A stretch of 34,712 nt of DNA from Streptococcus henryi DSM 19005 (GTDB taxonomy: Bacteria > Bacillota > Bacilli > Lactobacillales > Streptococcaceae), in contig NZ_AQYA01000021.1 of NCBI RefSeq assembly GCF_000376985.1, positions 1 to 34,712 of the forward strand. The letters are read 5' to 3'. The notes under the pieces are model-generated. The model was not told where the DNA came from. It made no database searches and saw only the letters and a list, made by a program, of their open reading frames with translations. Below, piece after piece: positions 18,621 to 26,216 of this stretch. Position numbers and translations under genes: made by a program. The first letter of the stretch is position 1; every line of letters begins with the position of its first letter.

Positions 18621-18972
18621 GAAACTCCCTCAGTCTTTTCACTTCCACTTGAAATTCTTTCTCCACTCCAGTAATCAACTCACTAACTCCTTTACTTAAT
18701 TCTTGTAACTGTTCCTGAGAAATCAGATGGCTTTGATTGATGGCACGCGCAATTTGATTAATGTTATTTCCAATCCGTCTCAATTCAAATACTAACTGGT
18801 CATAGGTATCCGTGTTAATGGTGACAAATGACATATTGGGATTCAGCAACACTTTTCTGGCATAGACTGAAAAATTTTGACAATGACTCTTAGCAATTCG
18901 TTCATTCAATTGATGTAACTCTGAATCTGTTAAAAATACTTTTTTGAGATTAGTGCGATATCGATAAACCAT
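18607..18972 (-). CDS. mobC: MobC-like relaxosome protein
   Basis: A 121-residue protein that begins MVYRYRTNLKKVFLTDSELH, contains NFSVYARKVLLNPNMSFVTI and the RRIGNNINQIARAINQSHLI signature of bacterial mobilisation proteins (MobC). These accessory proteins bind oriT and help the relaxase open the strand. It overlaps the relaxase start by 14 bp and follows the next accessory gene by 9 bp, forming a compact mob operon. The relaxase beside it is broken, so the module is probably only functional if a relaxase is supplied in trans. Confidence 0.85.
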   Translation of the reverse strand: MVYRYRTNLKKVFLTDSELHQLNERIAKSHCQNFSVYARKVLLNPNMSFVTINTDTYDQLVFELRRIGNNINQIARAINQSHLISQEQLQELSKGVSELITGVEKEFQVEVKRLREFHGSH

Positions 18973-18981
18973 AGTAGCCTC

Positions 18982-19341
18982 CTATCTCATGTATTTTTCA
19001 CGAAACTCATGACTGAGTGGTTGTACTTGATTGACTTCCGCAATCAATTCTTGAACGCAAGTCAATAAGATTGAGACGTGTTCTTGAGTCACTTGGTGAT
19101 TTTCTCTTGCGACAACTAGAACTTCATACACATCTCGACTAATTTGTTCAAACTTTTGAGACTTCCAAAAGGAGAACCAACTTTCAAAAATTCTATCCTG
19201 ATAATTCTTTTTCAATAAATTTTGACGAAGAAATTCTGAGAAACTATCCACTTTTTGTTCCCTCATCATTTCTTTTATTTGTTTTTCTTCTTGTCTCGTG
19301 ATTCTAAATTGCTTACGGATTAACTTAATTTCTTGTCCCAT
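18982..19341 (-). CDS. Second small mobilisation accessory protein (RHH/MobC-like)
   Basis: A 119-residue charged, helical protein starting MGQEIKLIRKQFRITRQEEK, with a KVDSFSEFLRQNLLKK stretch typical of ribbon-helix-helix mobilisation proteins, then an amphipathic region ending NQVQPLSHEFREKY. It is the first gene of the mob operon, immediately downstream of the palindrome-rich region at about 19354-19560, and is therefore a likely oriT-binding protein. A GAAAGGATAG ribosome site precedes the ATG. I know similar genes beside MobC in streptococcal integrative elements but cannot name it. Confidence 0.7.
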   Translation of the reverse strand: MGQEIKLIRKQFRITRQEEKQIKEMMREQKVDSFSEFLRQNLLKKNYQDRIFESWFSFWKSQKFEQISRDVYEVLVVARENHQVTQEHVSILLTCVQELIAEVNQVQPLSHEFREKYMR

Positions 19342-19353
19342 CCTACTATCCTT

Positions 19354-19590
19354 TCAACATGATACTTGTCTGACAATGTCAGGCTGCCTCACATTGTCAG
19401 TACAATTCCTAAAGAACTCACTCGTTCCTTGTTCGGTCTTTGCGAGCTCAGGCATTGTGGTCACAATACCCAAAAAATCATATCGCCAGCCGACTAAAAC
19501 TTTCCAGTTTTGACAGCCAACGATAAGATAACTTGGTGGCTTCGCCCCCAAACCCCCAGTATAAAATCAAGACTTGATTTTCTTAGGAAT
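19354..19590. other. Palindrome-rich non-coding region, candidate oriT
   Basis: This 240-bp region before the mob genes contains nested inverted repeats. CTGACAATGT (19370-19379) pairs with ACATTGTCAG (19391-19400) across 11 bases, and the left arm is itself part of a perfect 13-base palindrome CTGACA-A-TGTCAG (19370-19382). ATTGTG-GT-CACAAT lies at 19454-19467 and AAAATCAAG-A-CTTGATTTT at 19563-19581. An open frame of 65 codons exists on the minus strand but looks non-coding. Position next to relaxosome genes makes a transfer origin the best reading; no nick site was recognised. Confidence 0.5.
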
Positions 19591-19649
19591 GATATTAGGA
19601 TAACAAGGATGATTTGGAAAAGTTATCACATCCTAGAAATGAAGGTAAG

Positions 19650-19679
19650 AAAAAAAGAGAGCTAGATGCTCTCAAAAAA
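19650..19679 (-). terminator. Terminator of the CHAT gene
   Basis: GAGAGC and GCTCTC (19657-19662, 19668-19673) form a perfect stem over five bases, followed on the minus strand by a run of seven T residues. It starts only a few bases after the CHAT stop codon, which separates that gene from the mobilisation operon. Confidence 0.8.
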
Positions 19680-19681
19680 CT

Positions 19682-21997
19682 CTATACAAATTTGATTTTC
19701 TCTGGAGAACCAAGAGATGTAAATATTATACTCTCTGGAAAGACATAGTTATGTTTAAAAATATAATCAATTAACATTCTAGTCGATTCTGGATAGTTTT
19801 TAAAATATTCTTTATAAGCTTTATCTCTATATATGACACTTTGTTCCATCACAGAAATATATGAGGTATTAGCATTACAGCTTGATTCTATACAATATTT
19901 CATAACATATTGTGACAAACTTTCTGAGTCCACTCTAGTTTTATCTCCCTTTTTATCTAAATATTCAATAATTGTATTAACTGGTTCAATGATATAATGA
20001 GTTCGTCGAGCTTGTAAAATAATATCAGACCAGTTCTTTATATACTCTGGCGCTTGATTGCTTAAAAAATTTTTTAGATGTCTAAAAATAGACTCTATTA
20101 AACTAAATGTATAGAAACCATCAACTGGGAAATATGTTGCCAATACTGATTGACTTCCTAACCCGAGGAACATATTTCCAATATTTAAATAATGAGCATC
20201 CAATACCTGAGTCTGACATGCTCCCAATATCGTGACAACAGGTACAACTTTTATATTATTTTCTAACTCAATCATATCAATTTCATCATCGCCAATATGA
20301 AGTTTACCGATCTGATCTGATTGATTTCTACTCACTTCAGGCATACTACCATGCCCATAATAAATGAAAAAGGTTGTAGGATATTCATTCATAATACGAA
20401 TGAAGTCAGTTTTATTTGTAACTTCATAGTAATTAACACAATGTTTAGGAAAATACTCTTTTAATAACTCTCCCAATTTTTTTCCATTTTTATATAATGT
20501 ATCATTAGGGTTAAGTGCATTGATAATTAAAAAGGATACAGTAGCTTTTGAAATTTCTCTTTTAAAGTTAAGTTTTGCTGAATTTACTAATATATTACCA
20601 GGGATAATTGGCAATCTGCTGATTGATTTTATTAAACCTAGAGGAACATCCTCATGTTTAATCCATTCAATAGGTGCATCTGTAATAAATTTGATATGGT
20701 TCCCTTTATTTACTATTAGTTCAATAAAATCATCATCCAATGATAGTTTAAGTTTCTCAGAAATATTGTGAAAATTATTATTAAACTTTTCTATCTCTTT
20801 AAAATCTGAATTTCTGATAACATTTTTTAGCATGTGTAAATACCACAAAGTAATATCTTTAGAGGGTAAGTTAGGTAAACGCACATACGGAGATTTTGTA
20901 TCTAGTGTAAAATTAAGGGATAAAGAATCTAAAATTGAGTTTTCTGATACTCTATCAGAAATTATTCCCAGCATCGTTTCGAAATCTTTGCCGCTCCCTA
21001 TTCCATAATATCCTGAAAAATCATATATCTGCCGAAGAACAGGTTTAGATAGTCGTAACTGAAACTCTCTATTTAGTAAATCAACACTTGTTTTATTTAC
21101 CATTGGCAGCACAAATACCATATCTGTACGATAAACTATTTCGTCAAATTTTTCAAAAAAATAATCCGATAAATTCAAAAAGTATTCTTCTAAAATATCT
21201 AAGTCTAAGTCGTCTGTGTTAATTGAATTATCCCATTGTTTTATTATATCAATAAGAGAATCTATTCCTTTGTCATGTGTTGCAAGATATAGAATATATT
21301 TTTCTGTAATTAGAATCTTTAAATAAAATTTTATATCCTTTATAGCAACTTCTTCAACTTCTTCTTTACTTTCATTATTGATGTTCCAAGGTTGTGGTTT
21401 CTGACGATTTTCAAATATAGATAAGTACAGACCTCTGTTACGATTTATTGCAATCTCTAAAGGTCTCAAAAAGTTCTTGTGAGGTACGCTAATCGGCTCA
21501 ATTTTTGTTTTATCAGAGATTGTAATTTCATTAGCTATTATCTTACTAGCATTAATACTATTTTTTTCTACAATCAATTGTAGTTGTCTGGTAGGGATAT
21601 ATTCTCCATCTTTTAAAAAAATTACAGGTAGTGTTATTTCTTGTATTTGTTTAATAATAGGATAGTCTCTCAATTCTTCAGGAATGAAAATACAGCCTAA
21701 AGGAGTTTGTTTGATTAAATCAATAATACCATCTATATTTTTATTTAAAAGCTCTATGTTTATGTATTCCGTAATATAATTTGGAACATCAATAAATGAA
21801 GACAGTGGCCAGGGAATAACTAATTCTTTAAGACTTTTAGGAAGATGAGTAGCTATATATCTTGATTGGGTATGAGTGACAATATTTCTATTAAAACGAT
21901 AGGAAAATGTATCTCTTTCAATAAAATTTGGGTTACCATGATTATTTGTAGTTATAAAATAACTTACAAATGGTATGTCAAAAAACTGTTCAGTCAT
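19682..21997 (-). CDS. CHAT-domain (caspase-like) protein, candidate defence effector
   Basis: A 771-residue protein with a C-terminal CHAT peptidase fold. The catalytic His is residue 549 in FFIYYGHGSMPE and the catalytic Cys is residue 594 in VTILGACQTQVLDA; the loop GLGSQSVLATYFPVDGF that follows is also typical. About 500 N-terminal residues are unrecognised, mixed alpha/beta and low in cysteine, with no transmembrane segment. CHAT proteases occur as effectors of bacterial immune systems, where a partner senses infection. Here the partner appears to be the SF1 helicase whose end lies 10 bp upstream on the same strand. AAAGGAG gives a strong ribosome site. The protein is intact but its promoter is likely lost along with the helicase 5' end. 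Confidence 0.75.
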   Translation of the reverse strand: MTEQFFDIPFVSYFITTNNHGNPNFIERDTFSYRFNRNIVTHTQSRYIATHLPKSLKELVIPWPLSSFIDVPNYITEYINIELLNKNIDGIIDLIKQTPLGCIFIPEELRDYPIIKQIQEITLPVIFLKDGEYIPTRQLQLIVEKNSINASKIIANEITISDKTKIEPISVPHKNFLRPLEIAINRNRGLYLSIFENRQKPQPWNINNESKEEVEEVAIKDIKFYLKILITEKYILYLATHDKGIDSLIDIIKQWDNSINTDDLDLDILEEYFLNLSDYFFEKFDEIVYRTDMVFVLPMVNKTSVDLLNREFQLRLSKPVLRQIYDFSGYYGIGSGKDFETMLGIISDRVSENSILDSLSLNFTLDTKSPYVRLPNLPSKDITLWYLHMLKNVIRNSDFKEIEKFNNNFHNISEKLKLSLDDDFIELIVNKGNHIKFITDAPIEWIKHEDVPLGLIKSISRLPIIPGNILVNSAKLNFKREISKATVSFLIINALNPNDTLYKNGKKLGELLKEYFPKHCVNYYEVTNKTDFIRIMNEYPTTFFIYYGHGSMPEVSRNQSDQIGKLHIGDDEIDMIELENNIKVVPVVTILGACQTQVLDAHYLNIGNMFLGLGSQSVLATYFPVDGFYTFSLIESIFRHLKNFLSNQAPEYIKNWSDIILQARRTHYIIEPVNTIIEYLDKKGDKTRVDSESLSQYVMKYCIESSCNANTSYISVMEQSVIYRDKAYKEYFKNYPESTRMLIDYIFKHNYVFPESIIFTSLGSPEKIKFV

Positions 21998-22007
21998 ATT
22001 TACTCCT

Positions 22008-22418
22008 TTACTTTATCTTCTTATATTTTGATATATCTAATTGCTTGACAAAATATAGATTCCCTCTCGTACGTGTACATGCAACATAAAATTTACTTTT
22101 AGTTTGTGAAGAAAGTTCATTTAAGCGATCAGCTGCGAATAATTTATATGTTGTTGGATTTAATACTACACAAACATTGTCATATTCAGAACCTTTGCTA
22201 TCCCCTCAATTCTGACTTTTGCAATCATAATCATAAGATTTTTGATAAAAAAGTTTCATAACATTGTCATCTGTCATTATTGATTCTATTTTATCCTGTG
22301 AATCTATGAGAGTAATTTGGGCAGAATACTTCTCTTCTAGCTGCGATGAAATTTCAATAGATAATTTTTCAACAATAAAGTCACAAACTATTTTTGGGCA
22401 ACGATAACTTTTCCCGCG
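22008..22418 (-). pseudogene. C-terminal remnant of a UvrD/Rep-like SF1 helicase
   Basis: One frame of 137 codons (22418 to 22008) holds the end of a superfamily 1 helicase: SYRCPKIVCDFIVEKL resembles motif IV, SKGSEYDNVCVVLNP is motif V, and FYVACTRTRGNLYFV is motif VI. An in-frame TGA at 22208-22206 interrupts it between motifs IV and V, where a Trp codon (TGG) could have been. Everything upstream (the ATP-binding motifs) is missing: the sequence meets an IS30-family end at 22419, and the DNA beyond the element is unrelated. The stop codon lies 10 bp before the CHAT start. The remnant cannot encode an active enzyme. Confidence 0.75.
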
Positions 22419-23571
22419 TTGTAAAATGAAGTGCAACAGAAAAGACATGTTCGTCTGATATACTAGAATTCCCCAACTCAGTATAGAAAGCAGATGAACA
22501 TGCCCCAAACTCATTCTACCAAAAAGTCTCGTTATTCTCACTTATCAGCCTCTGAGCGAGGGGAAATTAGCGCTTATTTGAAGATGGGTAAAAAACCATC
22601 TGAGATTGCCCGTCTATTAGGACGACATCGTTCCACAATTACTCGTGAGATAAAACGTGGTACAGTAACGCAAGTTCAAGATAAGAATGGTAAACGAACT
22701 CATTATCAAACCTACTTCGCTGATAGCGGTCAACGTGTCTACGAAGAAAACCGTAAAAACAGTGTTTACCTGAAATTAAATCAGTGCTCTCCGACTTTCT
22801 TTGAGCAACTAGAGAAAGCCATTAAAGCCAAAGTCCGTCATCACAGTGTGGATACGTTCGTTCACGAGTACAAAGAGAAACATCCAGCAGAAACCATCCC
22901 ATCAACGAAGACCTTATATCGTTATATCGCAGCTGGCCTTGTTTCTATCAAGCCAATTGATTTGCCAAAGATGGTGAGTATCAGAAAACGCTCCAAATCC
23001 AAAACTACGGTCAATAAGAAGACCCTTGGAAAATCGATTGAAGAGCGTCCAGAAACGATTAACAACCGTTCTGAGTTTGGGCACCGGGAGATTGATTTGG
23101 TTCTCGGTAAAAAGACCAAGGGGGAGGCTGTTGTCATGACCTTGGTCGAACGCCAAACACGTTTTGCCTTAGCTTGTAAGTTGCCCGATAAGCGAGCGGA
23201 AACTATCAATGAGGCTGTTAAAGAACTCTTGTCTGATCACCCGATTGCTTCTATCACATCAGATAACGGCTCTGAATTCAGTCTCTTATCGGATTTAGAA
23301 AACGTTGATATTTACTTTGCCCATCCGTATTCATCTCACGAAAGGGGAACAAATGAGAACTTCAATGGTCTCCTCAGAGAGTTTCTTCCTAAGGGGAAAT
23401 CTCTCAATCCATTGACTGATGAAGAGCTCGCTCAATATATAGCAGCTATCAATGAGAGGCCAAGACGACTTCACCGTTACAAAACGGCAAAATTTCTGTT
23501 TGGGCTAGCCCAAACAGCCTAAACAATGGAATACTAGTCTATCCACGAACTTGTTGCACTTGACTTGACAA
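22419..23571 (+). mobile_element. IS30-family insertion sequence, complete
   Basis: About 1.15 kb bounded by imperfect inverted repeats. The left end reads TTGTAAAATGAAGTGCAACA and the right end, on the opposite strand, TTGTCAAGTCAAGTGCAACA (17 of 20 identical). It encodes one intact transposase. No convincing target duplication flanks it (left GCG, right TGT), and the helicase gene does not continue on the right, so a deletion or rearrangement accompanied or followed insertion. Confidence 0.8.
22494..23522 (+). CDS. IS30-family transposase
   Basis: A 342-residue DDE transposase. The N-terminal helix-turn-helix reads LSASERGEISAYLKMGKKPS then ARLLGRHRSTITREIKRG. The catalytic triad is visible: Asp in HREIDLVLGKK, Asp in ITSDNGSEF and Glu in GTNENFNGLLREFLPKG, the last being the IS30 signature. 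It is the usual length for the family and uninterrupted, so the element may be active. A second Met two codons in is an equally possible start. Confidence 0.93.
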   Translation: MNMPQTHSTKKSRYSHLSASERGEISAYLKMGKKPSEIARLLGRHRSTITREIKRGTVTQVQDKNGKRTHYQTYFADSGQRVYEENRKNSVYLKLNQCSPTFFEQLEKAIKAKVRHHSVDTFVHEYKEKHPAETIPSTKTLYRYIAAGLVSIKPIDLPKMVSIRKRSKSKTTVNKKTLGKSIEERPETINNRSEFGHREIDLVLGKKTKGEAVVMTLVERQTRFALACKLPDKRAETINEAVKELLSDHPIASITSDNGSEFSLLSDLENVDIYFAHPYSSHERGTNENFNGLLREFLPKGKSLNPLTDEELAQYIAAINERPRRLHRYKTAKFLFGLAQTA

Positions 23572-23630
23572 TGTGCCGATTAAGTTTTTTTAGATTCCAT
23601 CTTAACATAGAGATAACTACTGTTTATACC

Positions 23631-24470
23631 TTACTCTCCCATCAAGAAGTCATTAAGTTTTGATGCAAAATCTTCCGCATACTGAAAAATTGACCCATGG
23701 CCTGCATGAGAATAGATAATCAGTTGGCTATTTGCAATCTTATCATGCATGATGTAGGAATTTTCTGTTGGTACCATCATGTCCTTGTCACCATTGACAA
23801 TTAGGGTAGGTGGTGTCATAAACTGCAAGTCATCTTCTGGGGCTTTTCCCCAGGTTTTAATGGCTTTTAACTGGCGTAAAAAACTTGGCACAGCCATCTC
23901 TTTGTCCGCATAAGCTTTCTTGCGACTGGCTAGGCGACTGAGCACCTTATCTGCTTCTGCTCTGCCATTGTCATCATGACCATAAAAAATATAACGTTTA
24001 GGATCCACACGATGCCAAGCAGCTCGAGTCATATAACGGAAGGTCTTTGCTGTTACCTTATCAATACCAAGTCCGCCACGATGACCAGTCCCTACTAAAA
24101 TCAAGCGATTCACCAAAGTTGGAGCCAAACGCACCACTTCTTGAGCAATCATGCCACCCATAGACAGACCAAGAAGGTTGATTTTGCTGTAGCCAAGAGC
24201 TTTGATAATGTCTATCATCTGCTCTGCCATTCCTGGAATGGTACCTGCTACCTTACCGTCGCTGGCCCCAACACCAGGCAAATCAAGCAAAATCACATGC
24301 TGTGTTTGGATCAAAAGGTCAATGAGTTTAGGGTCCCAATGATCCATGGTTGCTGCAAGATGGACTAACATAACCAAAGGATAGTCTGACTTTCCCTTAC
24401 CGATTTCACGGTAGGCAATGTTTTTCTCTTGAACAGTAAGGTATTGGTTTTTGGTTTCTAAATAAGCCAT
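23631..24470 (-). CDS. Alpha/beta hydrolase
   Basis: A 279-residue cytoplasmic hydrolase. The nucleophile Ser is about residue 103 in LLGLSMGGMIAQEV, the acidic residue is in VNGDKDMMVP and the His in YSHAGHGSIFQY. The lid and N-terminal strands (VMLVHLAATMDHWDPKLIDL then LLDLPGVGASDG) match esterase or C-C hydrolase-like enzymes. It lies 3 bp after the oxidoreductase gene upstream, so the two are translated from one transcript. The natural substrate cannot be inferred; a role in detoxifying reactive carbonyl or ester compounds fits the context. Confidence 0.85.
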   Translation of the reverse strand: MAYLETKNQYLTVQEKNIAYREIGKGKSDYPLVMLVHLAATMDHWDPKLIDLLIQTQHVILLDLPGVGASDGKVAGTIPGMAEQMIDIIKALGYSKINLLGLSMGGMIAQEVVRLAPTLVNRLILVGTGHRGGLGIDKVTAKTFRYMTRAAWHRVDPKRYIFYGHDDNGRAEADKVLSRLASRKKAYADKEMAVPSFLRQLKAIKTWGKAPEDDLQFMTPPTLIVNGDKDMMVPTENSYIMHDKIANSQLIIYSHAGHGSIFQYAEDFASKLNDFLMGE

Positions 24471-24473
24471 GTG

Positions 24474-25478
24474 CTATCCTTTCATACTAAGAACAGTTTT
24501 ACCGCTTGAGCGTCCATTTGCCACCTTATCCAGCGCAGCATTGACCTCATTAAAGGGATAAACCGTATCAATAGATGGCTTGATCTCTAGTTTGATAAAA
24601 ATATCTGCTACTTCTTGGAGTTGTTGACCATTGCTTTCGACAAAGATAAAGTGATAGTGAACGCCATATTCGTCAGCCATTTTGTCGAATTTGCGACCAA
24701 CCAGTGTAAAGAGGATTTGTTTCCACTTAGGAAGTTTCATGCGCTTAGCAAAGGCACCATTTGGCATGGCACGCAGAGATACCATCTGACCGCCTTTTTT
24801 TATGATAGCCATTTGTTTCTCGGTCTCAGTGCCACCTAGGGTGTCCAAGACATAATCAACATTGCTGAGGATTTTGGTGTAGTCCTGAGTCTTGTAATCT
24901 AGGAACTGATCGACCCCGAGCGCCAAGACTCGGTCACGATTGCTGATGTCCCCATTAGTGATAACGGTTAATCCTTTAGCTTTAGCTAGGGGAATAGCCA
25001 TAGCACCGACACCACCAGTCCCACCAGAAATAAAGAGGGTCTTGCCAGCTTTGGCACCCATAAGGTCGAACGCCTGCATGATGGTCAGAGCCGTCAGAGG
25101 GACACCTGCTGCCTCCTCATCGGTTAAATAGTCGGGAACCTTGGCTAGAGCAGCCACATCCACAGCTACATACTCGGCAAAAGCACCAATACGATCTAAC
25201 GGCAAGCGACCAAAAACACGATCCCCTACGACAAACTGGCTCACACCAGTACCTATCTTTTCAACCAGTCCCACCACTTCATTTCCAGCGATAAGGGGCG
25301 TTTTATAAGGAACAATCATCTTGACCTCACCACGGGTAATCATATTGTCCAGCGGATTGACCCCGGCTGTCAGCACCTTGATTAAGACCTGATTGTCCTT
25401 TGGCTCAGGCCTTGGGACATCAACGATGCTAAGGTTAAGGTTGTTTTTGTTGTAGGCATTTAATTGTGCTGCTTTCAT
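24474..25478 (-). CDS. NADPH-dependent quinone/zeta-crystallin-type oxidoreductase (zinc-free MDR)
   Basis: A 334-residue MDR enzyme. Motifs: GVNPLDNMITRGEV in the catalytic domain, GDRVFGRLPLDRIGAFAEYV, and the NADPH-binding LFISGGTGGVGAMAIPLAKA. It has no structural zinc Cys cluster, as in quinone oxidoreductases. The start is set at 25478 (MKAAQLNAYNKN), the usual family N-terminus; a longer frame adds 21 atypical residues. The promoter region at 25569-25595 holds a 27-bp inverted repeat, a candidate operator for the Rrf2 regulator upstream. Likely reduces electrophilic or quinone substrates. Confidence 0.85.
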   Translation of the reverse strand: MKAAQLNAYNKNNLNLSIVDVPRPEPKDNQVLIKVLTAGVNPLDNMITRGEVKMIVPYKTPLIAGNEVVGLVEKIGTGVSQFVVGDRVFGRLPLDRIGAFAEYVAVDVAALAKVPDYLTDEEAAGVPLTALTIMQAFDLMGAKAGKTLFISGGTGGVGAMAIPLAKAKGLTVITNGDISNRDRVLALGVDQFLDYKTQDYTKILSNVDYVLDTLGGTETEKQMAIIKKGGQMVSLRAMPNGAFAKRMKLPKWKQILFTLVGRKFDKMADEYGVHYHFIFVESNGQQLQEVADIFIKLEIKPSIDTVYPFNEVNAALDKVANGRSSGKTVLSMKG

Positions 25479-25568
25479 TAGTTTTCTTCTTTCTTTTTTG
25501 GAAATAGCAGAGCTGGTCTGCAAGGTTGGAACTTCAAACAACGTTTAGAGAATGTCGTGATAATCTTT

Positions 25569-25595
25569 TTGTATTTGTCGTAGATACAGATACAA
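25569..25595. promoter_or_regulatory. Inverted repeat in the oxidoreductase promoter, candidate Rrf2 operator
   Basis: Arms TTGTATTTGT (25569-25578) and ACAGATACAA (25586-25595) differ from perfect symmetry at one position and are separated by 7 bases. The half-site TTGTATC/GATACAA recurs at the promoter of the Rrf2 gene (26098-26114), which supports a shared regulator. Confidence 0.6.
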
Positions 25596-25621
25596 GTTTA
25601 ATAATAGAAATCACCAAGCGC

Positions 25622-26050
25622 TTACTTGGTAACTCCTGCTTGACGGTACAAATTTGTAATGACGTCAGCAAGGCTTTGATTGGCAAGCTCCTTTGCTAGC
25701 TGACTCTCTGCCTTTTGAAAGACTGGATTGATTGCCCCTTCAATATGTTTACCGACAGGACATTCCAGATTGGCATGCTGATGTACTTGAAAGAGTTTGA
25801 CTTGAGTCACTTCTTGAGCCGCATAGTAAATGTCTAAAAGACTGATTTCTGCTGGTGCTTTCGTTAACGCATACCCACTCTTACCTTGATGTGACATCAA
25901 TAAATCGGCATTTTTCAAAAGAGCAATGACCTTACGAATATAACTGGCATTGGTGCCCACACTGGTTGCCAATGCCTGAGAAGATAGGGTCTCCTTACTC
26001 TCAGAAATCATGGTTAAAATGTGGATGGCTACTGAAAATTTCGTATCCAT
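25622..26050 (-). CDS. Rrf2-family transcriptional regulator
   Basis: A 142-residue winged-helix regulator. It opens MDTKFSVAIHILTMISESKE after an AAGGAGT ribosome site (start at 26050, not the longer frame), followed by the recognition helix in SVGTNASYIRKVIALLKNAD and the wing HQGKSGYALTKAPAEISLLD. Only one Cys is present (LECPVG), so it lacks the three-Cys Fe-S set of IscR and NsrR and may sense thiol or electrophile stress. Its own promoter carries TTGACT and TATACT 17 bp apart; the palindrome beside the -10 suggests autorepression. It probably also controls the oxidoreductase-hydrolase pair downstream. Confidence 0.9.
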   Translation of the reverse strand: MDTKFSVAIHILTMISESKETLSSQALATSVGTNASYIRKVIALLKNADLLMSHQGKSGYALTKAPAEISLLDIYYAAQEVTQVKLFQVHQHANLECPVGKHIEGAINPVFQKAESQLAKELANQSLADVITNLYRQAGVTK

Positions 26051-26097
26051 AAGACTCCTTCTTAAACAATTTTCGATAAAATTCTCTTTCGCTTGTT

Positions 26098-26114
26098 CTT
26101 GTTTATGATACAAG
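26098..26114. promoter_or_regulatory. Palindrome overlapping the rrf2 -10 region, candidate autoregulatory operator
   Basis: The plus strand reads CTTGTTTATGATACAAG, with CTTGT and ACAAG as arms. Its right end overlaps the -10 box (26113-26118) by two bases. GATACAAG also occurs in the oxidoreductase promoter. Confidence 0.55.
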
Positions 26115-26141
26115 TATAAGTACATTAACTAAAAAAGTCAA
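26113..26141 (-). promoter_or_regulatory. Sigma-70-type promoter of the Rrf2 regulator gene
   Basis: On the minus strand the -35 is TTGACT (26141-26136) and the -10 is TATACT (26118-26113), with a 17-bp spacer. The start codon lies 62 bp further on. Confidence 0.7.
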
Positions 26142-26187
26142 GAAAAATACTTTTTTATTAACTATGTCTTAACAGCACAGAAAATAA

Positions 26188-26215
26188 CCCTCGGATATTT
26201 ATCCAAGGGACTATT
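26188..26215 (-). terminator. Terminator after the aldo/keto reductase gene
   Basis: CCCTCGGATA (26188-26197) pairs with TATCCAAGGG (26200-26209) with one G-U pair, and on the minus strand TTATTTT follows the stem. It lies directly after the aldo/keto reductase stop codon. Confidence 0.6.
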
Positions 26216-26216
26216 T

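Noticed and set aside
19354..19551. 65-codon minus-strand frame in the intergenic region before the mob genes
   Set aside because: It has no ribosome site, consists of the inverted repeats themselves and has no protein-like pattern; it is better read as part of an oriT.
22206..22541. 111-codon minus-strand frame as a gene
   Set aside because: Its first half reads backwards through the IS30 end and transposase start; only the second half is real helicase sequence, which is annotated as a remnant.
16752..23571. Calling the mobilisation and CHAT region a complete integrative element
   Set aside because: No integrase, conjugation ATPase or attachment-site repeats were found in the window, so only a remnant or part of an element can be claimed.
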